Source: Paenibacillus graminis
GTDB lineage: Bacteria; Bacillota; Bacilli; Paenibacillales; Paenibacillaceae
DNA length: 64,000 nucleotides
Direction: 5' to 3'
Assembly: GCF_000758705.1 (NCBI RefSeq)
Contig: NZ_CP009287.1
Span: 1,550,001-1,614,000 of the forward strand
In this document: positions 26,028 through 34,653 of the stretch, one piece after another
How the letters are laid out: the number at the start of each line of letters is the position of its first letter
Position numbering within the stretch: the stretch's first letter is position 1
Program-made: the position numbers and the translations under genes
The notes under the pieces: model-generated
What the model was told of the DNA's origin: nothing
Database searches by the model: none
Seen by the model: only the letters and a program-made list of their open reading frames with translations

Positions 26028-27029
26028 CTATTCCTCCAGGAATATCAGCCCGATGAAGTCCTCCGGCTCAATGCGGCCGAAATAATGCTTCAGGTCCAGT
26101 CCGGCTAGAGCTTCTCTGACCTCTGCTTCTTCATAACGCTTGCCGCGCAGCGCATTCTCCACATCTGCCACATCGCCTACACCGAAGAAATCGCCGTAGA
26201 TTTTGATATCCCTGATGTAAGAATCTTCAATATCCATGCGGATGTCGACGAGTCCTGCCGGGAATTTGCGGGTGTGCTTTACATTGCTTTTTGGCGACAG
26301 GCCGTAGTTCCAGTCCCAGTTCTGGTAGTGCTCCCTGGAAATTTCATTGATCCGCACCCAATCGTCCATAGTCAGCTTATACTGCGGAACCTCGGAAGGC
26401 TCCATGCCGAAGATGGAACGCAGCAGGCCCGCACGGAATTCCTCAATCGTCATCTCTTTTCCGAGCAGGTCTTTGATATTGGCGACGCGGCTGCGCACGG
26501 ATTTGGTGCTCTTGGATTTGAATTTCTCCGGGTTCACATTCAGCGAAGCCTGCACATCGTCCAGATTAAGGTCAAACATCAGGGTGCCGTGGCTGAACAT
26601 GCGTCCACGTGTGGAGAATTGGGCGTTGCCGGAGATTTTTTGCACACCGACCTGAAGGTCATTGCGCCCGCTCAGTTCGGCGTTCACCCCCATGGATTGC
26701 AGGTAGTCGATAACCGGCTGGGTGAATTTCAGGAAATTATGAAAAGACTGCCCGTCGTCCTTGGTGATAAAGCTGAAGTTAAGGTTGCCCAGATCGTGAT
26801 AGACCGCCCCGCCGCCGGATAGCCGCCGCACGACCTGAATATTATGGTCTTTCACATATTCCTGGTTGATTTCTTCAATGGTATTCTGATGTTTGCCAAT
26901 GATAATGGACGGGCTGTTGATATAAAAAAGCAGATAACTGTCGTCCATCGGCAGGTTTTTCAGGGCAAATTCCTCAATCGCTAGATTGATCGAAGCGTCT
27001 GTAATTCCGGTGTTATCGATAAAAAGCAT
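26028..27029 (-). CDS. lplA: Lipoate--protein ligase
   Basis: A 333-residue ligase that activates free lipoate with ATP and attaches it to E2 and GcvH lipoyl domains. The N-terminal catalytic domain has RRLSGGGAVYHDLGNLNFSF and an upstream ENTIEEIN-like GKHQNTIEEIN segment. The accessory domain occupies the last 90 residues. The frame is open a further 249 bases upstream, but ATG 27029 has GGAGG 8 bases before it and gives the normal length (LplJ/LplA type). It is divergent from the cobalamin genes. Confidence 0.94.
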   Translation of the reverse strand: MLFIDNTGITDASINLAIEEFALKNLPMDDSYLLFYINSPSIIIGKHQNTIEEINQEYVKDHNIQVVRRLSGGGAVYHDLGNLNFSFITKDDGQSFHNFLKFTQPVIDYLQSMGVNAELSGRNDLQVGVQKISGNAQFSTRGRMFSHGTLMFDLNLDDVQASLNVNPEKFKSKSTKSVRSRVANIKDLLGKEMTIEEFRAGLLRSIFGMEPSEVPQYKLTMDDWVRINEISREHYQNWDWNYGLSPKSNVKHTRKFPAGLVDIRMDIEDSYIRDIKIYGDFFGVGDVADVENALRGKRYEEAEVREALAGLDLKHYFGRIEPEDFIGLIFLEE

Positions 27030-27257
27030 GGTGAATTCCTCCGCTTGTGCATGATTAACTGCTCTAATTATTTTAAACCAAAAGCGCGGTTTGTACAAAA
27101 AGAACAAGCAGCGATGAGGCAAAGCCAACCTCTCGTCAAACGGCAATGCCTGCTGTGGCCGGGGAGTGAAATCATTGACGTACCTCCTGCAATGGGGCAA
27201 TAATGGGGTCAATGAGTCACATAGAGTTATAATCGATAGGCTAAGAGGAGTGTAGGC

Positions 27258-28349
27258 ATGCTTGAAAAATACGGCCACGGCGGCGATTTGCTGACAGCGG
27301 CGGAACTGTATGGGGAGGGGGGCGGCGCTTTTGTGGATTTCAGCGCGAATATCAACCCCCTTGGCCCGCCGCCCGGCGTGCTGAATCTGCTGCGGGATGC
27401 AGTCTCAGCCGTGACGGCTTATCCTGACCCCGGCCACCGCAGATTGAAGTCCCTGCTGGCGGAGAGTCTGGGCGTTGACATCGAATGGATTACGGTAGGC
27501 AACGGGGCGGCGGAATCGATGGCTCTGCTGCTGCTGGCTGCGGCTCCGAGCAGGGTAGGGATCGTCGAGCCCTGCTTCTCCGAGTACCGCCAGCTCGCGG
27601 AGCAGTTCGGTGCGGAGGTCCTCTCGGTCCGGGGAACGAAGGAGCAGGGCTACCGGGCCGGTGTGAAGAGCATCGCCGGACTGCTGGAACAGGTGGATCT
27701 GCTGTTTCTCGGACAGCCGAACAACCCGAATGGCGTCCAGTATGCGCTGGACGACCTCCGGCTGCTGGCGCAGCAGGCGGAGCGCTGCGGGACGGTGCTG
27801 GCGGTGGATGAAGCGTTCATCGACTTCATCCCGGAAGAGCGGCGGCAATCGCTGCTGCCGGAGCTTAAGAGTTACCGTCATACGGTGCTGATCCGCTCGA
27901 TGACGAAGTTTTATGCCATTCCGGGGCTGCGGCTGGGCTTCACCATCGCCGCCCCGGAGCTTGCCGCAGCCATGACCGGCAAGCAGGTGACCTGGAGCGT
28001 GAACGGCCTGGCGCTGCTGGCCGGGGAAGCCTGCCTGCGCAGCGGGCGCGATTATGAAGAGCGCACGCGCGGGCTGATTGCCGCAGAGCGTGAAGCGCTG
28101 CGGCAGGGCCTGCTGCGGCTCGGCTGCGAAGTGCCGCCGGGCGAAGCGAACTTCCTGCTGCTTGGCCTGCCCGCACCCTGGAGCGCTGCGGTCCTGCAGG
28201 AGAAGCTGGGCCGCAGCGGCATCCTTGTGCGCAGCTGCGCGATGTACCCAGGCCTTGCACCGGGGCATATCCGCGTCGCGGTCAAAGGCCGCAGCGACAA
28301 TGTCCGCCTGCTGCGGCAGCTGGAGGAGATTATCGCGGCAGAGGCCTGA
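27258..28349 (+). CDS. cobD: Threonine-phosphate decarboxylase (CobD)
   Basis: A 363-residue PLP enzyme related to histidinol-phosphate aminotransferase. The start LEKYGHGGDLLTAAE with DFSANINPLGPP is diagnostic of CobD, and the Schiff-base lysine is in SMTKFYAIPGLRLGF (Lys217). It makes (R)-1-amino-2-propanol phosphate, the linker between the corrin ring and the lower nucleotide loop. It is the first gene of the cobalamin region, with AGAGGAG upstream. The 3' side is a long repeat-rich gap. Confidence 0.92.
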   Translation: MLEKYGHGGDLLTAAELYGEGGGAFVDFSANINPLGPPPGVLNLLRDAVSAVTAYPDPGHRRLKSLLAESLGVDIEWITVGNGAAESMALLLLAAAPSRVGIVEPCFSEYRQLAEQFGAEVLSVRGTKEQGYRAGVKSIAGLLEQVDLLFLGQPNNPNGVQYALDDLRLLAQQAERCGTVLAVDEAFIDFIPEERRQSLLPELKSYRHTVLIRSMTKFYAIPGLRLGFTIAAPELAAAMTGKQVTWSVNGLALLAGEACLRSGRDYEERTRGLIAAEREALRQGLLRLGCEVPPGEANFLLLGLPAPWSAAVLQEKLGRSGILVRSCAMYPGLAPGHIRVAVKGRSDNVRLLRQLEEIIAAEA

Positions 28350-28436
28350 CGGTGATAAAAAGCGCACAGCCCAATGGCATAACCGGCAGTAAAACGCAAG
28401 GCGCGGAGGCCGGTGCGCTGAATAGCTGGGGAAGCG

Positions 28437-28676
28437 CCGAGTAGAAGCGGAAGCAGCAAGTTGCGGGTATTGTACGGAGTAGAAGCGGTAGTAGTAAGTT
28501 GCGGGTATTGTGCGGAGTAGAAGCGGTAGCAGTAAGTTGCGGGTATTGTGCGGAGTAGAAGTGGAAGCAGCAAGTGGCGGGCATCGTGCGGAGTAGAAGC
28601 GGAAGCAGCAAGTTGCGGGTATTGTGCGGAGTAGAAGCGGTAGTAGCAAGTGGCGGGCATCCTACGGAGTAAAAGC
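28437..28676. repeat. Minisatellite: 38-base unit, about 6.3 copies
   Basis: GTAGAAGCGG starts copies at 28441, 28479, 28517, 28555, 28593, 28631 and (diverged) 28669, exactly 38 bases apart. Copies differ at a few positions (AAGCAGCAAG or TAGTAGTAAG; TTGCGGGTATTGT or TGGCGGGCATCGT). Because 38 is not a multiple of three, all frames of the minus strand stay open through it, which creates long artificial reading frames. Confidence 0.95.
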
Positions 28677-28786
28677 GTGAATAAAACAGTCTTCACCCAT
28701 ACTTTGGTAGCCCCGGTGCTGCAAATGATGGATGTACAAGCCGAGGTCCTTCAATGTTTTCGACTAATCTGCCCTTGCGAAAAGTT

Positions 28787-28921
28787 TAAGTGGAATTAGG
28801 TAACTTAATTCATTGAATTACGGCTCGAAATGGGGGATTAGTGGGATTTTGTAAACTTAATTTGAGGTGAATCCCCAAATATGGGAGAATGATCCCTAAT
28901 TAAGTATACTTTTTCCAACTA
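28787..28921. repeat. Dispersed intergenic repeat family 1, copy 2 (diverged)
   Basis: A forward arm AAGTGGAATTAGGTAACTTAA at 28789 and an opposed arm ending TACTTTTTCCAACT at about 28908-28921 enclose a middle with GGATTAGTGGG. It lies in the gap between cobD and cbiZ (28350-29029), which otherwise holds the 38-base minisatellite and no gene. Confidence 0.6.
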
Positions 28922-29029
28922 ACGTTTGCAGGAACGGTATTTGGCCCCGATTAGTTGGAGAAATTCCACGTAATAGCTGGGGGGTATTGATAGCTGTTGG
29001 ATTATGAGTGTGAAGGGAGAGAATATACA

Positions 29030-29890
29030 ATGACTGAAGCGCGAAATCCTTTTAATCTTAAGGATGGGGAGACAGTGTATGCTTCTGCTGTCTGGCCTGG
29101 GCTGGTGCTGGAGTGGAAGCCGGGGCATCTGCTGCTGGAATTCCCGGCTGAAGCAGAGGGGCTTTCGAGCGCGGTGTACGGCGGGGGCATGGCCCGCCTG
29201 AAACGGGCCGTCAACCAGTTCGTCAGCCGCGATTATGAGTGCAGCAATCCGGTGCGCGATATGGAGAACCAATTGCGTGAATGGGGGTACCCGCTGGGAG
29301 GCTGCGCCGGGCTGATGACAGCGGTGCCGCTGGAGCATGCTGCTGTTGCGGAGGAGGATACCGGCTCAGCGGGGATTTTCTGCTGCGTAACCGCAGCATC
29401 CGGCAATGCCGCGCGCGCCGGAGTGGCGAGGAACGTGCTGGCGGCTTACCGCCCCGGCACGATCAACATCATGCTGGGCATTGACGGCCGCCTGACTCCG
29501 TCTGCGATGGTCAATGCCGTCATGACGGCAGCCGAAGCGAAGGCTGCCGCGCTGGCCGATCTCGGGGTCACAGACCCCGAGAATGGCCTGATTGCAACCG
29601 GCACCACTACGGATGCAGTTGTACTCGCAGTGAGCGGGAGCGGGCGCTACGGCGCGGAGCATGTCTACGCCGGAACGGCCACCGATCTGGGCGGAGCCAT
29701 CGGCCGGCTGGTGTACGCCGCTGTAACGGCGAGCCTCGGTTCGGTAACGGCGGCCCAAACGGAGAAGCCGGGCGGAAAGCCAAACGAGAAGCCAAGCGGT
29801 TGGAGTTCTGCGCCGGTGCCGGTGGATTCACAGTCAGACCGGATTGACTGTTCCCCCGCAGCGGAGCCGGCAAGGAAGGGCAGCCAATGA
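29030..29890 (+). CDS. cbiZ: Adenosylcobinamide amidohydrolase (CbiZ)
   Basis: A 286-residue protein. CbiZ features are GCAGLMTAVPLE, CVTAASGNAARAG, the AYRPGTINIMLGIDGRL segment, TAAEAKAAALADLGV and ATGTTTDAVVLAVSG. CbiZ cleaves the aminopropanol tail off adenosylcobinamide to give adenosylcobyric acid, so that imported incomplete corrinoids can re-enter the pathway. The last 45 residues are a Pro/Ser/Lys-rich tail without family counterpart. ATG 29030 is preferred to 28997 because of GGGAG upstream. Confidence 0.92.
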   Translation: MTEARNPFNLKDGETVYASAVWPGLVLEWKPGHLLLEFPAEAEGLSSAVYGGGMARLKRAVNQFVSRDYECSNPVRDMENQLREWGYPLGGCAGLMTAVPLEHAAVAEEDTGSAGIFCCVTAASGNAARAGVARNVLAAYRPGTINIMLGIDGRLTPSAMVNAVMTAAEAKAAALADLGVTDPENGLIATGTTTDAVVLAVSGSGRYGAEHVYAGTATDLGGAIGRLVYAAVTASLGSVTAAQTEKPGGKPNEKPSGWSSAPVPVDSQSDRIDCSPAAEPARKGSQ

Positions 29891-29931
29891 GCGATTTGAA
29901 TCGTAAGCCGCTGCCGGGTGAAGGCCGGTGA
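29887..29931 (+). CDS. Possible 14-codon linking ORF between cbiZ and cbiB
   Basis: ATG overlaps the cbiZ stop (ATGA), and its TGA overlaps the GTG start of cbiB (GTGA), giving MSDLNRKPLPGEGR. It may merely couple translation of cbiB to cbiZ, because cbiB has only a weak ribosome-binding site. Confidence 0.35.
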   Translation: MSDLNRKPLPGEGR

Positions 29932-30893
29932 AGCTTGCCGTTATATTACTTGCAGCCTATGTGCTGGACCGGATTATTGGTGATCCGCGCAGTATTCCCC
30001 ATCCGGTGGTGCTCATGGGAAAAATGATTACCGCCATTGAGCGGCTGATCCGCCGCTTTTGCTCACAGCCGCGCGCGCTGAAAGTTGCGGGAGTGCTGCT
30101 CCCGCTGCTGGTAGCAGGCGGAGCCTGGGGAGTGACCGCAGTGATCCTATTGCTGTTGTCCCGCCTCGCGCCTTGGCTGGCCTGGGCGGCAGAGGTCTGG
30201 CTGATCTCTACAACGATTGCCTCCAAGGGGCTTAAGGATGCCGGGATGGCCGTATATGCCGAACTTCGCAAGGGGAATATCCCGGCAGCCCGCACAGCGC
30301 TCGGCATGATCGTCGGCCGTGACACCACCAAGCTGGAGAGCCCGGATATTGTCCGGGGCACGGTAGAGACAGTAGCGGAGAATATCGTGGATGCGATTAT
30401 TTCCCCGCTTTTTTTCGCGCTGCTGGGTGGAGCACCGCTGGCCATGGCTTACCGTGCGGTAAATACGCTGGATTCCATGGTCGGCTACAAAAATGACAAA
30501 TACCGCAATCTCGGCTGGGCCTCCGCCCGGCTCGATGATGTGGCCAACTACATACCGGCCCGGCTGACGGCGCCGCTGTTAGTCTTATGCGCCTGGCTGC
30601 TGCGTCTCGACTGGCGCAGCAGTTGGCGCATTGTACGGCGCGACGCCCGCCTCCATCCCAGCCCCAACAGCGGCTTTCCCGAATCGGCTGTAGCCGGAGC
30701 AATCGGCGTCCGCTTGGGCGGCGAAAATGTATACCACGGCGTGGCCTCGTTCCGCGCTTACATGGGCGATCCCCTCCGCATTATGGAGCCGGAGGATATC
30801 CTCCTTGCCTCACGGCTGATGCTGCGCTCCTCTGCCATTTTTGTCTGCCTTTGTGCAGTGGCGGCAATACTCTGGCACGGGATGGGAGGCTGA
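29928..30893 (+). CDS. cbiB: Adenosylcobinamide-phosphate synthase (CbiB)
   Basis: A 321-residue polytopic membrane enzyme. It joins adenosylcobyric acid to aminopropanol phosphate, the CobD product. Family signatures are DRIIGDPRSIPHPVVLMG at the start, RDTTKLESPDIVRGTVE, YRAVNTLDSMVGYKNDKYRNLGWASA and a late HPSPNSGFPESAVAGALG-like stretch. The start is GTG 29928. Confidence 0.95.
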   Translation: MKLAVILLAAYVLDRIIGDPRSIPHPVVLMGKMITAIERLIRRFCSQPRALKVAGVLLPLLVAGGAWGVTAVILLLLSRLAPWLAWAAEVWLISTTIASKGLKDAGMAVYAELRKGNIPAARTALGMIVGRDTTKLESPDIVRGTVETVAENIVDAIISPLFFALLGGAPLAMAYRAVNTLDSMVGYKNDKYRNLGWASARLDDVANYIPARLTAPLLVLCAWLLRLDWRSSWRIVRRDARLHPSPNSGFPESAVAGAIGVRLGGENVYHGVASFRAYMGDPLRIMEPEDILLASRLMLRSSAIFVCLCAVAAILWHGMGG

Positions 30894-30900
30894 ACTGAAG

Positions 30901-31758
30901 ATGGACAAGACCCAAGCCGGACTGGACATTGAGCATGAACGGGAACCAATAGATAAATTGAATACTGCAGAGGAATCCAGTTCCGAACATGAGCATGACC
31001 CGAGTCCTGGACACGACAGTGAACCGGGCCCTGGACATGAGAGTGAACTGAGCAATGGAAATGAGCATTACCTCAGCCCTCAACAAAGACTTGAACTGAG
31101 CCCTGAATGTGAGCAAACGGGATTCGGGTCCAATGATCAATCCGAATCAGAATTTGATTCTGCGCCTGCGCTTGAACTGGTGCTGATCCGCCATGGACAT
31201 ACGCTCTGGAATAAGGAGCACCGCTATCTGGGCAGCACCGATCTTCCGCTGCTGCCGGAGTCCAAGGCGCAGTTGGCTGCGCTCCGGCAGCAGCCGGAGC
31301 TTGCCGGGAGCTTCTGGAGGGTGTACTGCAGCGATATGCGAAGATGCCGCGAGACGTTGGAACTCATCGCGCCTGCACTTATGCACTATGCCATCTATGA
31401 TTCACGGCTGCGGGAAATGAGCTTTGGCGCGTGGGAGGGATACACGTATGAGCAGCTTCAGCATCTTCCGCAGTATCGGGACTGGATCGATGATCCGGCG
31501 GCGGTCACCCCGCCTGACGGTGAAGCCTGGAGTGTGTTCACCGGGCGCGTGGAGCATTTTGTGTCCGGTCTGCTGCAGGCAGCGGCAGCGGTCGGCTTGA
31601 AGAGCAGCAGCCATGCAGGGCCTTTGCGGGTGCTGGTTGTGACTCATGGCGGCATCATCCGCCAGCTGCTGGCACGGACCATGGAGGGGCGCAGCTTCCA
31701 TAACACAACCGCCCCGCTACCGGGTACTGCGGTCACAGTAAGACTGCAGCTTCCATGA
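30901..31758 (+). CDS. Histidine phosphatase family protein (probable alpha-ribazole phosphatase, CobC-like) with an acidic N-terminal extension
   Basis: A 285-residue protein. The phosphatase domain begins at LVLIRHGHTLWN (RHG at about 97-99) and has the second histidine in VVTHGGIIRQLLA. In this setting it probably removes phosphate from alpha-ribazole 5'-phosphate. The first 90 residues are odd: a low-complexity stretch rich in Glu, Asp, Ser, Pro and His with repeats such as SPGHDSEPGPGHESE. The C-terminus ends inside a 55-base tandem duplication, which probably changed the last residues. GGGAGG lies 11 bases before ATG. Confidence 0.78.
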   Translation: MDKTQAGLDIEHEREPIDKLNTAEESSSEHEHDPSPGHDSEPGPGHESELSNGNEHYLSPQQRLELSPECEQTGFGSNDQSESEFDSAPALELVLIRHGHTLWNKEHRYLGSTDLPLLPESKAQLAALRQQPELAGSFWRVYCSDMRRCRETLELIAPALMHYAIYDSRLREMSFGAWEGYTYEQLQHLPQYRDWIDDPAAVTPPDGEAWSVFTGRVEHFVSGLLQAAAAVGLKSSSHAGPLRVLVVTHGGIIRQLLARTMEGRSFHNTTAPLPGTAVTVRLQLP

Positions 31759-31855
31759 CACAACTGCCCCGCTACCGGGTACTGCGGTCACAGTAAGACT
31801 GCAGCTTCCATGACACAACTGCCCCGCTACCGGGTACTGCGGTCACAGTAAAGCT
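31691..31855 (+). repeat. Tandem 55-base repeat, three copies, spanning the 3' end of the CobC-like gene
   Basis: GCAGCTTCCAT starts copies at 31691, 31746 and 31801. The first lies inside the coding sequence; the second supplies the present stop codon. The later copies are near-perfect, so the duplication is recent. Confidence 0.95.
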
Positions 31856-32081
31856 GCAGCTTCAGGGAGGGCAAGGGCAATGAGCCTCCACCTATCCGGC
31901 TGCCTAAAATCAATGAAGCCGGATAGCAACCAATCGAAGCTGCATTGCCGCAGGAATTCAGAAATAGGCTAACCCGAAAGCCGTGTCCACAAATGGGATA
32001 CGGCAGGAGCGCAGAGGCTTGATGCGGAGGGAGGCTTAACCGCTGCAACTGCCAGCAGATGCAGCCGTGGGAAAAAAGTGT
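31856..32081 (+). other. Hairpin-rich stretch upstream of the MocR gene
   Basis: Several potential hairpins lie in a row: CTATCCGGCT with AGCCGGATAG (31892-31926), CCGTGTCC with GGGATACGG (about 31981-32003) and CGCTGCA with TGCAGCCG (about 32041-32068). They lead to the terminator at 32082. It could be the decayed tail of the cobalamin operon or a structured RNA. I matched it to no known riboswitch; in particular no B12-box is visible. Confidence 0.3.
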
Positions 32082-32127
32082 AGAACCACACCCGGAAGAA
32101 AATCCCGGGGCTGTGGTTCTTTTTTTA
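32082..32127 (+). terminator. Strong intrinsic terminator before the MocR gene
   Basis: AGAACCACA pairs with TGTGGTTCT, with an inner CCCGG/CCGGG stem, followed by TTTTTTT. It ends transcription 42 bases before the MocR start. Confidence 0.85.
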
Positions 32128-32169
32128 CGAAGAGGACTGTGCCATGATAGCTATGGGGGCGATTGAAGC

Positions 32170-33630
32170 ATGTTCAAGGATTTCAGGCTCATTGCCGGTC
32201 GGCCGGTATATATACAAGTGAAGGATTACATGAAGCATCTTATGATCAAAGGCGCCCTCCAAGGGGGCCAAAAGCTTCCTTCCACACGCGAGCTCAGCAC
32301 GCTGCTGGGCGTCAGCCGCAATTCGGTCATTTCCGCCTACGAGGCACTTGCCGACGACGGATTCACGTATGCGGTGCAGGGCCAAGGAAGCTATGTGGCA
32401 GCAGGTGCAGCGGCCCAGGCCGGCAGCCTGGATGAAGCCGCATGGACGCTGGACTGGACAGCAAGGTTAAGCAGCCAGGCCAGGCTCGCCGAAGAACTGG
32501 ATATTATGAAGCGCGGGATACGTGCGGCGAAGGGGACGATTTCTTTTACCAGCATCGCGCCTGATGAAAGCCTGTTCGATCTGGAAAATGTAAAACGGGC
32601 GTTTCTGGAACGCATGGCGGTGGAAGGCAATGTTCTGCTGAACTATGGCTATGCCAAGGGGTATAAGCCTTTAATAGACTATTTGAAGCAATATATGGAG
32701 CACAAAGGCGTGGATATGCGGGGCAAGGACATGTTGATTACGAACGGATTTACGGAAGGGTTCGATGTGGTGCTGTCGGCGCTCGGCCGGAAAGCCGGGG
32801 CGGTGGTTTGTGAGAATCCTACACATCATACGGCGATTAAGAACATGAAGCTGCATGGTTTTGAGATAGCGGGCGTGCCAATGGAACGTGACGGCATTCA
32901 TCTGGGTGAGCTGAAGCGGGCGCTGGAGGCGCGTGAATATGACTGTGCGTATTTTGTTCCCTCCTATCACAATCCAACGGGCATCGTCATGTCTCCCGAA
33001 AAAAGGCAGCGCCTGATGAAGCTGATGGCTGAATACAGGGTGCCGGTGATCGAGGACGGCTTCAACGAGGAGCTGCGGTATTCGGGTTCCCATGTGGCTC
33101 CTCTGATTGCAGCGGCGGGCGGCGGAAACGGTGTGATCTATCTGGGCAGCTTCTCGAAGGTGCTTTTTCCCGGACTGCGGGTCGGCTGGGTGCTTGCGGA
33201 TCAGGAGCTGGTTTATTACCTGGAGAGTGTCAAAAGAGCGCGCAGCATTCACACCTCCACGCTGGATCAATCGATTCTGTACCAGTATCTGCTGGGCGGT
33301 AATCTGGAGAAATACCTGAAGCGGGCGAGAGCGGAATATAAGCGCAAATACGAGCTGACGCTGGCCTGCTGCCAGGAGCATATTCCGTATGCGTCACTTA
33401 CCGGGGATGGGGGCCTGCATCTTTTTGCAACATTTGCCGAGGGCTTCAGCACAAGAGAGCTGCTGGACGCATGCCGGGAGCAGGGAGTTATTTTTACGGC
33501 GGGAGATATTTTCTATACGAATGGGCAAGGGCAGAACACGCTGCGGCTGGGCTTCTCCAGGGTGGCTGATGGGGATATCCTGAAGGGCATTGAGATTATT
33601 GGCAGGACAGCACGGCAACTACTGGGATGA
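32170..33630 (+). CDS. MocR-type regulator (GntR DNA-binding domain fused to an aminotransferase-like domain)
   Basis: A 486-residue PLP-dependent transcription factor. Residues about 8-78 are a GntR winged helix-turn-helix (GGQKLPSTRELSTLLGVSRN, then SAYEALADDGF, GQGSYVA). The remainder is a class I aminotransferase-like domain with NPTGIV and the PLP lysine in GSFSKVLFPGLRVGW (Lys330). MocR proteins sense PLP or amino acids and often control a neighbouring gene. The downstream ddl and aminotransferase genes are candidates, 15 bases away and probably co-transcribed. Confidence 0.9.
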   Translation: MFKDFRLIAGRPVYIQVKDYMKHLMIKGALQGGQKLPSTRELSTLLGVSRNSVISAYEALADDGFTYAVQGQGSYVAAGAAAQAGSLDEAAWTLDWTARLSSQARLAEELDIMKRGIRAAKGTISFTSIAPDESLFDLENVKRAFLERMAVEGNVLLNYGYAKGYKPLIDYLKQYMEHKGVDMRGKDMLITNGFTEGFDVVLSALGRKAGAVVCENPTHHTAIKNMKLHGFEIAGVPMERDGIHLGELKRALEAREYDCAYFVPSYHNPTGIVMSPEKRQRLMKLMAEYRVPVIEDGFNEELRYSGSHVAPLIAAAGGGNGVIYLGSFSKVLFPGLRVGWVLADQELVYYLESVKRARSIHTSTLDQSILYQYLLGGNLEKYLKRARAEYKRKYELTLACCQEHIPYASLTGDGGLHLFATFAEGFSTRELLDACREQGVIFTAGDIFYTNGQGQNTLRLGFSRVADGDILKGIEIIGRTARQLLG

Positions 33631-33645
33631 AGAGGGGTTATGAGA

Positions 33646-34653
33646 ATGAAAAAAGTAGGCGTGATTATGGGCGGGGTATCCTCGGAGTATGAGGTGTCGC
33701 TGAATACGGGCAGGGAAATGCTGAAGCATCTGGACCGCAGCAAATATGAGGGCGTTCCGGTTGTCATTCATTCGCGGGAAGAGCTGGTTGATGCGGTAAA
33801 AGGCCTGGACTTTGCGCTGCTCGCCCTCCACGGAGCCTACGGCGAGGACGGAACGGTGCAGGGAACGCTGGAAACGCTGGGCATTCCCTATTCCGGAAGC
33901 GGCGTGCTCGCAAGCAGCCTGTGCATGGATAAGCATCTGTCCAAGACCATTATCCGCAGCAAAGGTGTGCATACCCCTGACTGGCTCTGCCTCGACCGGT
34001 TGGAGGATTTATCGCCGGAAGCGGTGGAAGCTCTTGGTTACCCGGTAATGGTTAAGCCAAACTCAGGCGGCTCCAGTATCGGCATGACAAAGGTGAACAG
34101 CAGTGCGGAGCTGCGGAGCGCGGTGGAGAAGGCTTTTGCCGTTGACCGTTCAGTGCTGATCGAGGAATATACCGAAGGCCAGGAAATCACCTGCCCTATT
34201 CTCGGAGGAGCACTGCTGCCGGTCATCGGCATCCGTTCACTTGGAGCGGATTGGTTCGATTACAGTGCCAAATATGAGCTGGGCGGTGCAGAGGAGCGGG
34301 TGATCCAACTGCCTGCTGAGCTTGAGGAACGGGTGCATGCGGCGGCCTTGGCCTGCTACCAGGCGCTGAAATGTACGGTATACGCCCGGGTGGATATGCT
34401 GGTCAAGAACGGCATTCCTTATGTGCTTGAAGTAAATACACTGCCGGGCATGACTGAAACCAGTCTGCTGCCAAGAAGTGCGCTTGCTGCCGGATATACC
34501 TTCAGCGGGCTGCTGAACGAGATCATCTCCGGTTCGCTTGCAGAGCGGCGGGGGATGGAGGCTGCGGTGGAAAAACAAGGCGTACCGGGCATTCAAGACG
34601 TACATGGAGAAGCTGGGATTCAGGAAGTGCAGGGAGTGGTCAATTATGTATAA
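33646..34653 (+). CDS. ddl: D-alanine--D-alanine ligase
   Basis: A 335-residue ATP-grasp ligase that makes the D-Ala-D-Ala dipeptide for peptidoglycan. It has GGVSSEYEVSLNTG at the start, LHGAYGEDGTVQG, the SGVLASSLCMDKHLSK segment, VKPNSGGSSIGMTKV and the metal-binding EVNTLPGMTETSLLP. ATG 33646 has GAGGGG 8 bases before it; ATG 33640 is too close. The last 30 residues are a non-conserved tail. Being downstream of a MocR regulator and upstream of an aminotransferase, it may be a second, regulated ligase rather than the main housekeeping copy. Confidence 0.93.
   Translation: MKKVGVIMGGVSSEYEVSLNTGREMLKHLDRSKYEGVPVVIHSREELVDAVKGLDFALLALHGAYGEDGTVQGTLETLGIPYSGSGVLASSLCMDKHLSKTIIRSKGVHTPDWLCLDRLEDLSPEAVEALGYPVMVKPNSGGSSIGMTKVNSSAELRSAVEKAFAVDRSVLIEEYTEGQEITCPILGGALLPVIGIRSLGADWFDYSAKYELGGAEERVIQLPAELEERVHAAALACYQALKCTVYARVDMLVKNGIPYVLEVNTLPGMTETSLLPRSALAAGYTFSGLLNEIISGSLAERRGMEAAVEKQGVPGIQDVHGEAGIQEVQGVVNYV

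Noticed and set aside
28437..28676. Possible CRISPR array (regular 38-base repeats)
   Set aside because: The repeats are directly adjacent with no unique spacers between them, and no cas genes are nearby. It is a minisatellite.
27405..28696. Long minus-strand open frames across cobD and the 38-base repeat
   Set aside because: They are antisense to a well-supported cobD gene and their tails are repeat artefacts (LLPLLLRTIPAT-type peptides). They match no family and lack ribosome-binding sites.
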